DNA of 64,000 nt, taken from assembly GCA_033239005.1 (NCBI GenBank), contig BSQZ01000026.1:6697001-6761000 (forward strand), read 5' to 3'. Below the pieces are notes generated by a model. The model had not been told where the DNA came from and did not search any database. It was given only the letters and a program-made list of their open reading frames with translations. Of the stretch, positions 53,645-64,000 are shown piece after piece; position 1 is the stretch's first letter; every line of letters starts with the position of its first letter. A program made the position numbers and the translations under genes. Origin of the DNA: Lamellibrachia satsuma (lineage: Eukaryota; Annelida; Polychaeta; Sabellida; Siboglinidae).

Positions 53645-53950
53645 GTACGTTCTTATATAGCACAGTATCTAGTTCTTGGGACTGTTCAAAGTGCTTTACA
53701 CTTCACTCCTGGCAGACCTGTTCATTCCAACGCCATCTTGACTTCTCTGTGAAGCATTCAGCCACACTACAATTACTGCATGAAGAATATTCGTTCACAT
53801 ATCCACCTGTGTCTGTGACTCTGTAGCCAGGTACTCATTTATACAGCTGAATGAATTGTGACAATGCGGGAGGAACAAAATTGCCAGTTTCGAATCGATT
53901 CGATCCTGGGTTCTCTCGATTGAGAATCCAGGATTCTAACCACTAGATTG
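53645..53950 (-). mobile_element. tRNA-derived SINE, second family, copy 2
   Basis: Same body as the SINE at 35285-35600. The head (box B-like region gattcgatcctgggttctctcgatt on plus) is decayed and the first bases of the tRNA-like part are lost. It is just 3' of CPSF4. Confidence 0.8.
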
Positions 53951-54085
53951 TTAATTAAGAGATAGTTTATATTATATAGCATGAGTTTATGGTAACAACG
54001 ACCAGACATTGTACTTTTAACATTGTCTAGCATATATTTACCTTGACTTACTAACATCAACAAATGGTTCTGAATATAAAGTAAC

Positions 54086-54091
54086 TTTATT
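54086..54091 (-). terminator. Candidate poly(A) signal of CPSF4 (AATAAA)
   Basis: TTTATT on the plus strand, 222 bp beyond the CPSF4 stop. Other AT-rich candidates exist. Confidence 0.4.
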
Positions 54092-54312
54092 CAACACTCT
54101 CCCTATACATCAGAAAATATTTTACCCCAAAGTAGTGGGCAATTAAAATTCATGTTCCCTAAATTCACAAAAGGTCACATCTATTAAAGTTTGCTTGGAA
54201 CTTGTTAAATCGCAACATGTGTTGCAAATTTACATTTTAACAAACAACAGTAAAGATCTTTAGATTCACTGGTTTAAAGGAATGCTTTTAATTCTATAGC
54301 AGATGACGATTT

Positions 54313-57300
54313 TCATGCAAACTGTGGATTCTCTTGTCTCTGAGTCTGCACGTCGTGATTCTCTTTACTCTGTGCATGTGCTTCGTACCCAGCAGCTGCA
54401 GTGTTACTGAGGAATGCAAGATGCCCCTTCGGACATTTGTTGGCGTAGTGACCCTTCATTCCACACTGAAACAATAGCAAAGCAAAGCGTTTAATTTATA
54501 CAGTGCCCTTCAACATTTGCTGCTCAGAGCCAGGGCTGGGGTCAATTCCAAAGGAACTGGAATTAAGCAATTCAATTCCAAGTCCAAATCCGGAATTGGA
54601 GCGGAATTGGAATTGAAAGATTTTGAATGAGAGGACTTGGAATTGAAAAATGGTGAACAAAAGGAATTGGAATTGAATGGAAAGGAATTGAGCATCTGAT
54701 TTTTTTGTGACATCAACCAATATTTTTGTAGCCTGTTGTAGGCGGCTATGTGTATAATGATGTTATGAACTCATGCATTGAGGATCCGAAAACTGAAATC
54801 CTGTCATTCATGCCAGTATCTTATGATTTCTTTATGTTGCCACTTGCCAGCGGGTTAATGAATGGTTCCAGACTGGCTTTAATAGAAACATCAAAGATAT
54901 TTTCAACTGTTTGCAGACCTGGGAAGTTAGCCCTTTTACATCCATGAAAAGACACTTATTGGCAGGCTACAGCCATGCGGTTGATCAATCAGTAATCACT
55001 GATTACTAATCAGAGATCAATGACCACTGACCAACACTACAAAGCATAGGCAAGCTAGCTGTAGCCAAATGTGTGAAAATGGTTTCCCACTTGTCATTAT
55101 AAATATGTGTTGCCTAACATGCATCATCAGAACAGTGTGCAACAGTCATAGTGTACAGGTCGGTCAATATGCCCACAGTGACATGTTTGCTTAGTGAACA
55201 GACTGTTTGCACAACAGGCAACGTAATTAGGCAATTGTACTGTCACTTGTTTTACAGCCACACATTTTATCATGCACCTGGCTTAACATGTATGAATGTA
55301 CATTACACATGTATGATAGTCATAGTGATTATGCAAAGAATAATGACATGCTACATGCACATTAATCTTTCATTGTTGACTTTTGTCGTTATGTGGAATT
55401 GGAGCGGGAGCGGGAATTGGACGATTTTGAAAGGAATTGGAATTACTAAAAAGAATTGCAAAAAAAGAAAGAAAAAGGAATTGGAATTGAATGAAAAGGA
55501 ATTGCAAGGTATTGGAGCGGAATTGGAATTGATTGAAAGGAATTGACTCCAGCCAGCCCTGCACAGAGCACATTACACTTTGAGCCCCTACAGTCTGCTA
55601 CAGATACTAGCAATGCATTTACTTAAGGGATAAATTAAACTAGTTGGAAACCAAAATTACAATAAAAATGCAAAATATTACTGCATTGCATTTCATTTTA
55701 ATCCTTCTCTGTGGGTGTGCAGTAGAATCTTCATTAATAAAAAGATGTCTTATGTTAACAAGCTGTTATCCAACAAGATACAGGACTGATTGGATCGATA
55801 CTACCCATGGCCACAACGTAAAGCACCCGATATCTTCTAGATACAAAACTTGACAAACAAATAATTATACATGGAAACACCACAGATCTCAGAAAAGGGT
55901 TGTTTGATTTAAATTACTAAAAAAAATCATTGATTTATAATTTTTTTACTTCCGATTTTTTTAATCGCTGATTTATATGAATTTAACACAAATAATTGTT
56001 TACAAGCATCAAGATCAACAAAGATTTGCATGTTTTTTTTAATACAAAAGCACAATGTGCACACACTTGTGTAGTTGTATTGTCACCAGATATCCTGATA
56101 GTCAAATATTTTACCAGATTTAAAAGAAATCAAACAAATAAAAAATATCTTTTTTTCAACCCTGACCTCAGAGACAATCGGACAGAGGCGAGCCCAATAT
56201 GTAGGCCGCTGTTCCAGAAATACAGAAGTGGTCGATACTTGGCCACCAAAGCATGGACAAAGCAGAACAGGCATACCATACTTAAATTATCCAAAACTAC
56301 CGGCATCTGAAATCGGGATATTATAAAAATTACTGCACTGGAAAAAGTTAAGCCGGAGAGACGCCAATGATGAAATATCATGAACAACTTTCTTGGAAGC
56401 CGTCCTCCGGTTTGTTAGATGATAATGAGCACTCTGATATTGCTCTAGCCAAAATATAAACTGTGCAAATGGAAAACCGCCGCAATGAAGGCATATCTGA
56501 CCTTGTAGCAGGTAACTTGATCTAGCGGTCGTCTAGGTTGCTGCTGATGTTGATGCTGCTGCTGCTGCTGCTGCTGCTGCATAGGCTGATAGCCACTTTG
56601 GCGTCTGTCGGTAAATGGCTTGTTTTCTGCGTTTGTGTCACCACCGCCACTGAACGTCTTCACCTGAGACAGTTGACACATCAGTTGGAACACATGTCGT
56701 ACAGTTTGGTACATGTCTTCTCAATGGCATTACTGTCATCAGCTTAGCTAGAGAAAAGTTGTGAGTAAATGAGAGGAAAAGTTACAATACAGGTGATGAA
56801 AACCTCAAGCAAGATGAATAAGAACCATAATACTGAAAAACTGAAATAGAAGGTACAACGATTTTCATTGTTTAACTGATATGGCTAGTTGGGATTTTCA
56901 TATAATCAAAATGTTGAAATTCTGATAATTTTTCTATTTAAAATTACATCTAAATTAACAACATTATATTTCATGTTTTAAGTTTTATTTCTGTTTTATC
57001 TTTACCAATTACCATCAGAAATTGTATAAAACTCAATTCTGCAAATTGGCCTAGCACTGTTGTTTACACGACCGATTCTTACAGAGCCATATCATGAAAC
57101 AACATGTCGGCTGACTAATTGGGATCAAGAGGCATCAAGACTGACCAGTGGTATATGTTGATGTGGACAGTTGATCGCCTTGTGACCTGGCTCATGGCAG
57201 AGGTGACATGTGACGGCAGCCTTCCTTGTATTGCTACTGAAGTCGGTTATGGGCAGATCAAACTTTGGACTGAAAACAACACAACTTGTACTGTTAAAGG

Positions 57301-60300
57301 CTGCAAGCCTAAATCCTGTGTAATTTTGATGTGATGATAAAGTTCTTATATAGCATGATATCCAGTCCTTAGGATCACTCAAAGTGGTTTACACTTAATC
57401 CCCTGACAAACGTGTCCATTGCAAAATCAACTCAACTTCTCTGGGACGCATTCAGCCACACTGCAATTGCTACGCTACATCTATATCCATCACTGTCTCA
57501 TGCAGGTCCTCATTTTCATAGCTGAGTGAACTGAGGCAAAGTGGAGGGCACGAAACTGCACTAGCCATGAAACAGTAGCAAGACTATTCGAGTCCCAGTA
57601 TTCTAATATACCCCACAAATATCTAATCATAATATTAATTGTAACAAAATACAAGCAACTCACTGCATGTATTTGCAATCTGGCCCGAGGATACAGAATC
57701 CACACTGGTAGTTTTGACACATGACGCGTCTCACGTGGCGATTCTTACAGTTTGGACCTGTCAAATACGGACACCGCGGTAGTTATACATGTTCAAGATA
57801 AATTACAGCAATACATTCAATGGAAAATGACAGTGAATCATGTAAACTTGAATAACACGTTATGCTACAATTAAACACAAATTTAATCTACTGTAAAAAA
57901 CTGCATCTACAAACTCTTGACTCACTTTAGTTGTCCCAATAGGCCTGGGATATTCCCATTAAGACCATGATCGCTATCATAATAATAATACATTTCTTAG
58001 AACCCCATCCAAATAATTCTTCTGGGGCGATGTACAGTGTACATGTAACATCACACATTCATAAAATCATACATATTTAATAAACTACTACTAGTATTGG
58101 ACAAATATCTGCAATCTGCAACACGTGATATACAATAAAATGTCTTTACTCTTCACTCAGAATTAATAAATGTGTAAAAGCTGTATACCAGAAAAAAATA
58201 TGTATAAATATGTATATTTCAAATAAATACATTACAATCAATAGACGTAATTAAATTTAAAAAAATTACAATGGGTAAAATAGTCTAACATGCTATATAA
58301 TCTTAAAATATTTCTGAAAGAGGTACATCTTGAGAGCCACCTTGAACTGCCTCAATTTCACACTGTGTATTTGAATTTCATATTTGGGTGAATAAATAAT
58401 TGTTATTATTATATTATGATTATTAGATTGCAGAATAAAACTTGCATGGAGAACCTTGAACGACAAGCATGATAAGTGTAAACCGACTTACCATGTCTAC
58501 AGAAGCCACGGTCGTACCACGGACAGTCCTTCATCTTCTTCTCCGGATCAATGTGCAGGAATGGACACTCCTTGTTGCTGCACTGGCCTGACACCAACAA
58601 CAAATTCTCATTGAAAGATATGTAATAAGCATGATACTAGTGTGCAGCCATAACGCCCCATTACCAGAACACCCCGACCAGAATGCCTCCAATAATTGTC
58701 AAGCAAAATCGCCCATATCAAACAAATTTTTTTGGGAAATGCTGCTATGGGATATTTCTAACTTAATTCATTTAACCCATCTCGAATCAGGTTTCTTGAT
58801 GTTCAAATATGTAGTGCATGAACAGTTTAAAGTAATATGTGCAATTGGTTTAATAAAAGAGTGCGTACTTTTGTTAGAATCATTCAAAGAATTGACTTTG
58901 AATAATACATAAGTGCATATAGTGTTGTATTAGTATAAGAACCGGACCACCTTTGTCCTTTTTCCCCCCGAATTTTGATCGGATCTGGTCAAAAATAACT
59001 TAATAGTTTGTCTGAAGATTTTATAAAAAGAAAATATATAACACATTTCCACAAATGAGATAGCTTGTCATAATGAATACTAAATATTTAATTTAACGAA
59101 ATGAATTTTAAACAAGATAAACTAAAAAATTTAATTGATGAAGTACCTTTAAACACAAAACTAGTACTCATGGCGGCATTGACAAACATCCAGTTGTACA
59201 CAATTCTCTCATTATATTGAATACTTGATTATACCTACCAAACTTTGAGTAGAAGTAACATTCCGGCATTTTGGTCATGTCGTACTCATGCAGGAATTCA
59301 CACTCATCACCCTTCTTGCAAAGGCCACGCAACCAATGCTTGCAGACGACACTGCGATCGCCTCTGACATGTCTGAAGGGGCACGCAGAACCCTTGCTGC
59401 AGACGGTTCTCATGTAGAACGTGCATATTGCAGCTCCGGATTCTGCAAAGACAAAATAGTAATAATGTGAGGTCATATATCATGGTTTCAATACGCGTTC
59501 TCCAAACAATCCTGTCTTCGGCAAATATGGGAGTGATTTTTTTAGAGTTGTTTTTTCTCTAGAGTTGGTGAGTTCCACAGAGTTACATCATTAATCATTC
59601 TCTTATAGACTAGAGCGATTAGCCAGCTAGCTGCCAGGAAGCAGGCGTGGACCACTGGCGGCATCTCATTGTATGACAGAAACAGTTCAAGCCACTGCCA
59701 TGACTTAGAATGTGAACATAACTTGACAAATATAAGTCTAGCATGTGAAAGTATTTAACTTGAACATCTGTTATTGTCCCCTGGCTTAGCCCTAGATGAG
59801 TAACCTGGTGGTCTATATGCATGCATGTGTCACAGGGATGTTGACCCTTGACTAATAGGTTTTAGTGGGGTACAATGTACATGCATGCATGAATGCATAT
59901 GGGTGATATTCTGATTATTATTGATAAAGATGATTGCCATATGCAAATTCCCAGATTTTACCACTGCAGTCATTAGCTGATAGACATGTATAGAGCACTT
60001 CAGAACATTCAGTTCTGATCATATTTAGTTAAGATGTTGTGACATTTGATATACACATGCATGTATGGATTGTGCATGTACTGAGGTATTAGGTAACTGT
60101 TCCTGCAGTTAAGCCTAGATTAGGTTGGTGCCCTCTCTCCCTTTGAAGTTAAAATAATTAATTGCTCTAGGAGGTGGCTGGGAGAGGGCTAATCTGGACC
60201 ATTCCCTAGAGACCTGTGCATTGAGCAGTGTCCAAGACTTGTTTGTAAACAACAGTGGAATGACAGCTAGGCTAGTCAGGCAATACATATGTGAAATTTA

Positions 60301-62602
60301 CAACATTGTTGACTGTGGAGTTTATGCTATTAGTAGAGTACTAGTATTCTATGAATACCTACATGTATGCTATAGATTTATGGATGAACTATGATATTAT
60401 TATATATTAGTACTGAATAAAATAACAGGTATTTTACAGACAATATTGTAAACAGCACCAATGTATTGGAACTATTTTTAGTGCAATAAAAGTATTTTAT
60501 ACATTATTATTTCTGCCCTTTCTTTTGGCTGTATTTTGAACCGTTGGTTAACATTTTGTACATTGACTGAGAAACTTGGTTTTGTATAATTTCAGTAGGT
60601 AAGCTATAATAAACGCAATTTTATTTTACAAATGTGCCTTACATTGGTTTATTCTTAATTTAGGCATAAGCTTACCACCCACAGCCTACATGTTTTTGTA
60701 GTGATTTAACAGTCACGTTAGTGAGACATGTATTTTAACCCACTGAACATTTGTTACACTCAACATATGGTTTTAGTTTTTTTAACCCATTGAACATTTG
60801 TTACACTCAACATATGGTTTTAGTTTACTAACAGGTGTTCTATTTATGTCTGTGGTGAGTCCACAGGGTTTTTCCATTTCCCTGTATTCTCTTTTATTTC
60901 CCCTGGCATAGCCATATACACCAGGGACCAATACTTCCCTTCTTCTTCCCCTTGGTCCATTGCAATAATTGCGGGGTGGGGGCCACATCACTTTCCGGTA
61001 ATATAATAATCAGACCACAGTTGACCTTCCTGTTTATTGTTTCACACGAATGTGGGGCGTATTAAATTGTGATATGTAAAATTAAATAATTCATATAGTG
61101 TGACATAAGTGTAATTGAACAGGTGGGGGGATTTCTGGGAATTTTTCTGCTATGGGCCACGTGGGCACATGAACACATAGCTATTTTTGTAAAAATTTAT
61201 GGGCATCACACGTCGGGGCATTTTAAAAGAGCTGGAGGCAAGCATGGGGTAATAGTAATATGTAATAGGTGTTTTTCTTCTGTAATAGTAATAGATGAGA
61301 TTTTTTTCAAAAGTAATAGTAATAGATCCTAAAGTAATAGACAATAGTCTATTACTTTTCTATTATATCTTCTGCTGCAAACTTACAAAATATCAGGTTT
61401 GTTTGCATGTTATTCCAACTGCTAGTAATTGAAAACAGTGTACAGACAATGACTGAGCTGTTATGCAAACAACAGGAAAAGACCAGTAGGCTGACAATTC
61501 CATGCATTCAGAAATACCTACTCAATGAAACAATGCAGGAGTAGCAAGCCAATTACTAATTGTTCAGGTGCCCTGTTGGGATGGCTATGGCTTCACACAT
61601 TCCTAGCACACACAACGGGCATGGTTTCAAATAAGTGCAGACAGGCAACAAATATTAATGAGCTGCTATATGTATTGAATTTAAAGTAAGCATTGATTTG
61701 AACTTCTGAGATCTTTTTTCAAACTGCCAATTGCCACGTGGTAACATTGCCACACAGACCCTTTGTTCAAATTTGGGCAAATGTTCTCACCTCAGATCTT
61801 CAAATAGTGTACAAATGTATGTTTAGCTAGTTCTACAAAGTCTGAGTTCATAGGCAATTCTAGGGTTCACAGACCCATAAAAAATAGTTAATTGATGTTC
61901 AGCGATAGTAATAACAACCGAGTAATGGTAATAGTAATAGATATCCAGGTAATAGTAATAGATTATAATTAAAGTAACAGTAATAGAAACAGTCAGAAGT
62001 AATAGTAATAGATTGTCTGTTATAGTCTATATATAGAACTCATGTCTGGCTGGAGGTATGTGATTTGGACACAAGTTGGTCAGCATGTCGATGAGATGAT
62101 GGCAGTTGCTGTGAAATTTTTTTAGAACTTTTAGTGGTCACGTTTTCTTATAATCAGACAAAACGTTAAAATGGCCATCAACGCAATTTTGTACTGTGGT
62201 CTGTTCCCCACAGTCGTGCTACATACTCTAGTAGGTACCTATATTATCGCTCAACGCCAACTTTCGGCAGTTTCGTATTATTGGCGTGAGATGGTTATCT
62301 CGCACAAATCATCAATGCAGATAAACAACGTAATACATTCGTACAATATTGATAAACACAATGAACTGTTTAAAACAATGGTTGTATTCGTCAAAGAGCA
62401 ACTACCTAGTTTATAACTGGGTTGGATGTACTGAAATAGGAGCAGCCATCCGGCGGCGGTGATGCTATCGTTTGCATACTCCAAAATAAGTATACGTACT
62501 GTCCATTCCTGGAAATGGTAGAGGTTGTGCACCCAACTGTTGTTCTAATGCTAATTCTATATCGAAGCGAATTTCCTCCGCATTCGCTACGGTGTCTTCC
62601 AT
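54313..62602 (-). CDS. CPSF4: CPSF4 (CPSF30), cleavage and polyadenylation specificity factor subunit 4 (7 exons)
   Basis: CPSF4 is the RNA-binding subunit that recognises the AAUAAA signal with WDR33 in the nuclear CPSF complex. Exons, minus strand: 62602-62500, 59442-59239, 58587-58492, 57757-57664, 57269-57146, 56663-56502, 54465-54313; all AG/GT and in phase, giving 311 aa. The N-terminus ends QQLGAQPLPFPGMD as in vertebrates. Five intact CCCH fingers start at C41, C68, C96, C124 and C148, each ending in His (59, 86, 114, 142, 166). Two CCHC knuckles follow: C187-C190-H195-C200 and C259-C262-H267-C272. Human CPSF4 has only the last one; the Drosophila homologue (Clipper) has two. A Gln/His tract (about 236-250, eight CAG codons) lies between them. 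The C-terminus extends past the usual KGHLAFLS. Introns hold a hAT-like element, a SINE and other repeats, none damaging exons. Confidence 0.95.
54528..55561. mobile_element. 1034-bp hAT-like non-autonomous element in CPSF4 intron 6
   Basis: Ends are CAGGGCTGG..GGTCAATTCC (left) and GGAATTGACTCCAGCCAGCCCTG (right, inverted). The 8-bp flanks ctcagagc (54520-54527) and cacagagc (55562-55569) differ at one base. Subterminal zones consist of repeated ggaattggaattgaa words. No transposase; the interior shows no conserved domain. Confidence 0.88.
55893..56164. mobile_element. Short copy of the 27696 hAT-like family, CPSF4 intron 6
   Basis: Starts aaaagggttgtttgattt and ends tttttcaaccctg, with interior matching 27696-27950 (atcattgattta, cacaaataattgttta, agtcaaatatttta) but lacking its central part. 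Flanks atctcaga and acctcaga differ at one base. Confidence 0.82.
57335..57610 (-). mobile_element. tRNA-derived SINE, second family, copy 3, in CPSF4 intron 4
   Basis: Body similar to 35285-35600 (plus-strand gttcttatatagcatgatat, ccttaggatcactcaaagtg); the tRNA-like head is strongly decayed. It occupies most of this 394-bp intron. Confidence 0.75.
58642..58745. repeat. Short dispersed repeat, copy 2
   Basis: Matches 50128-50225. Lies in CPSF4 intron 2, 55 bp upstream of exon 3 on the minus strand. Confidence 0.85.
61240..62030. repeat. Region bounded by TAATAG-rich blocks, possible transposon, CPSF4 intron 1
   Basis: Blocks of gtaatagtaatagat words lie at 61247-61370 and 61905-62025 around unrelated DNA. 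The layout recalls the hAT-like element at 54528, whose subterminal zones are ggaattg repeats, and the left edge (caagcatggggtaatag) resembles its cagggctgggg start. No matching right terminus or target duplication is visible. Confidence 0.5.
62050..62185. repeat. Reversed, partial copy of the 31774 dispersed repeat
   Basis: The reverse complement aligns in pieces: tggccattttaacgtttt, ttataagaaaacgtga, and tcgacatgctg match copy 1 in order. CPSF4 intron 1. Confidence 0.65.
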
Positions 62603-63795
62603 GGTTAAGATAGCGTCGTGCCCTCCTCCATAAAATTAACAAAATCGCGAAACAACCGTACGACTGGTAACCGCACGGTAACGGAGTGCACCAAAACACA
62701 GAGTGAAAATATCGAAAAGCACTACCAAAGGCGCGTCGCAAACAACGAAAGAAAACCGTTAGAAAACTAAAACATTATTATTAATGATTATTGGATGACG
62801 TATCTGTTTGTTTTGCTTTTATAATTTGAGTGTTGTGTGTGCGCGCGCGCGTATGTGTGTACCACGTGTATGCCATTTAAGTTCAACAGCCTAAATCTAT
62901 CTATTTTTAATTATCAATAGTAGCATCAATAAATCCAAATCGCTTGGTTGAGAGTTATTTACGAGTGCCCAAATGGTTCCTAGCAATATATAATAGTTTT
63001 GTCTACTTTTAAATTTTGACTTCCATAGATAGTGAGTATTGGCAATAAAACTGTGCATTTATAGGTTCAATTGCTATCTAATCAATAACTGGATCAATAC
63101 AAAGAAAATTCATTTGCTGATACATCTTTAAAAATAATATTTAATTAAAGTGTCGTTTGACAATGCAGTATGCTACATTCTACTTACACAGTGATGAACA
63201 AAGTTGTCTAAGAGTGACAGTCAGTCAGATATGTTGATTTTATATTATAAAAAATAGACCCATAACATGCAGAATTCGCAGTTAAAGCCCTCCAATTTAA
63301 TACCAAAATGATATTGTGCCATCGCTACAATTCTTGCTAGAAAATACGCGAAGATAAAAGATGTACGTTACCAGTAAGAAACATAATGATCTGTCCCGCC
63401 TAGTTTATGACCGAGTTGGCTACGTATAGTCAAACGCCTAGTAGGGGCGTAGTTCGATGCGATCAAAATGCAACGCGTGAATTTCATTGTTTAGCATTTC
63501 CGACGCAATTTTGTATCGTCATTGATGTTCCGGTTTTCATCACAAAAACAGCACAATTTTATTTTTATGCATGGATATTGTCAAGTAACTTTAGTGATAT
63601 TCGTATAACAATGATTACAAGTATGAATACGTGGAAAGTGTGCAAAGATTTGTAACTATAATCAAGAATATCACGCAAGTGGTGAACTGGGAATCTGTTC
63701 CAAAAGTGCGAAATTCTGGTGTAATGTCGTTTTTCGTGGAAGCTGAAATATTCATCAGTGTTTGCAATTTTGGCCATTCAGCTGCGAGCAGCCCT
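62603..63795. other. CPSF4 upstream region, no gene recognised
   Basis: The CPSF4 promoter should lie just above 62602; no TATA box is clear. A segment at about 63565-63610 (tattgtcaagtaactttagt) matches the interior of the 46262 transposon (46835-46870), so a relative may be present. Confidence 0.4.
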
Positions 63796-63839
63796 TTAAC
63801 CCCCGACGCGGCTGTGACGTAAGATGTGCCTATTGTGTG

Positions 63840-64000
63840 TATTTTTAACGTGGTTGAGGTGCCTGGCAATATCATCATCATCAGTAAGTTTATTGTTTAT
63901 AATATGGCCAAGGTATTTACATTTTTCAGTGTGAGGAAGTGTATGGTTATTGCTATTTTTCTTGTCCTCAGGTTCGTTATCAGTAACCATACAGAAAGAT
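63840..64000 (-). mobile_element. LINE reverse-transcriptase C-terminal fragment, cut by window end
   Basis: The minus-strand frame includes CKYLGHIINNKLTDDDDIAR, the region after the catalytic core in many non-LTR reverse transcriptases (xxYLGHxIxxxxxDDxDI). It continues beyond the window. Confidence 0.7.

Overview
This is a 64 kb piece of an animal nuclear genome. It holds intron-split genes with GT-AG junctions, long introns, CpG-rich patches, many microsatellites and minisatellites, and layers of LINEs, SINEs and short inverted-repeat transposons. There is no bacterial gene organisation, no CRISPR array and no free-standing tRNA or rRNA gene. The main LINE family (esterase-type ORF1, CR1/L2-like reverse transcriptase) and the RTE-like LINE remind me of annelid and mollusc genomes, so a lophotrochozoan invertebrate is my best guess. 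That placement is inference from memory, not proof.

Four conserved genes can be reconstructed. (1) On the minus strand at about 16.6-16.8 kb is the first coding exon of a voltage-gated calcium-channel gamma-subunit/TARP-like protein (CACNG5/7 type), at the edge of a CpG-rich region; its later exons were not found. (2) On the plus strand, 25.76-37.47 kb, is RRP7A, a small-subunit ribosome-biogenesis factor. It is complete in eight exons (273 aa), every junction keeps frame, and its first exon is only 49 bp. (3) On the minus strand, 44.47-40.80 kb, is INTS15 (C7orf26), the Integrator subunit, with four exons visible and a C-terminus that is short or continues in an exon I could not see. RRP7A and INTS15 are convergent. 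(4) On the minus strand, 62.60-54.31 kb, is CPSF4 (the 30-kDa cleavage and polyadenylation factor), complete in seven exons (311 aa), with five CCCH fingers and two CCHC zinc knuckles. Three of the four serve general RNA metabolism (rRNA processing, snRNA/mRNA 3'-end processing by Integrator, mRNA polyadenylation); the linkage is noted without claiming co-regulation.

The rest is mostly mobile and repetitive DNA. 1-9 kb: minisatellite, inverted LINE 3' end, then a near full-length degenerate CR1/L2-like LINE interrupted by a TA-flanked inverted-repeat element. 9-16 kb: microsatellites, a hairpin with 58-bp perfect arms and a 26-bp minisatellite. 19-23 kb: a second copy of the same LINE carrying an antisense LINE fragment and another TA-flanked element. 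23-25 kb: two tandem arrays. 26-29 kb: an element with inverted repeats of roughly 200 bp inside RRP7A intron 1, itself holding a hAT-like element. 45-48 kb: a 32-bp satellite split by a 767-bp transposon with a 9-bp target duplication. 48-53 kb: two different LINE relics. 54.5-55.6 kb: a 1034-bp hAT-like element in CPSF4 intron 6. The most novel material is this set of non-autonomous transposon families, whose ends can be read to the base because several interrupt known repeats. I saw no convincing new multi-gene system.
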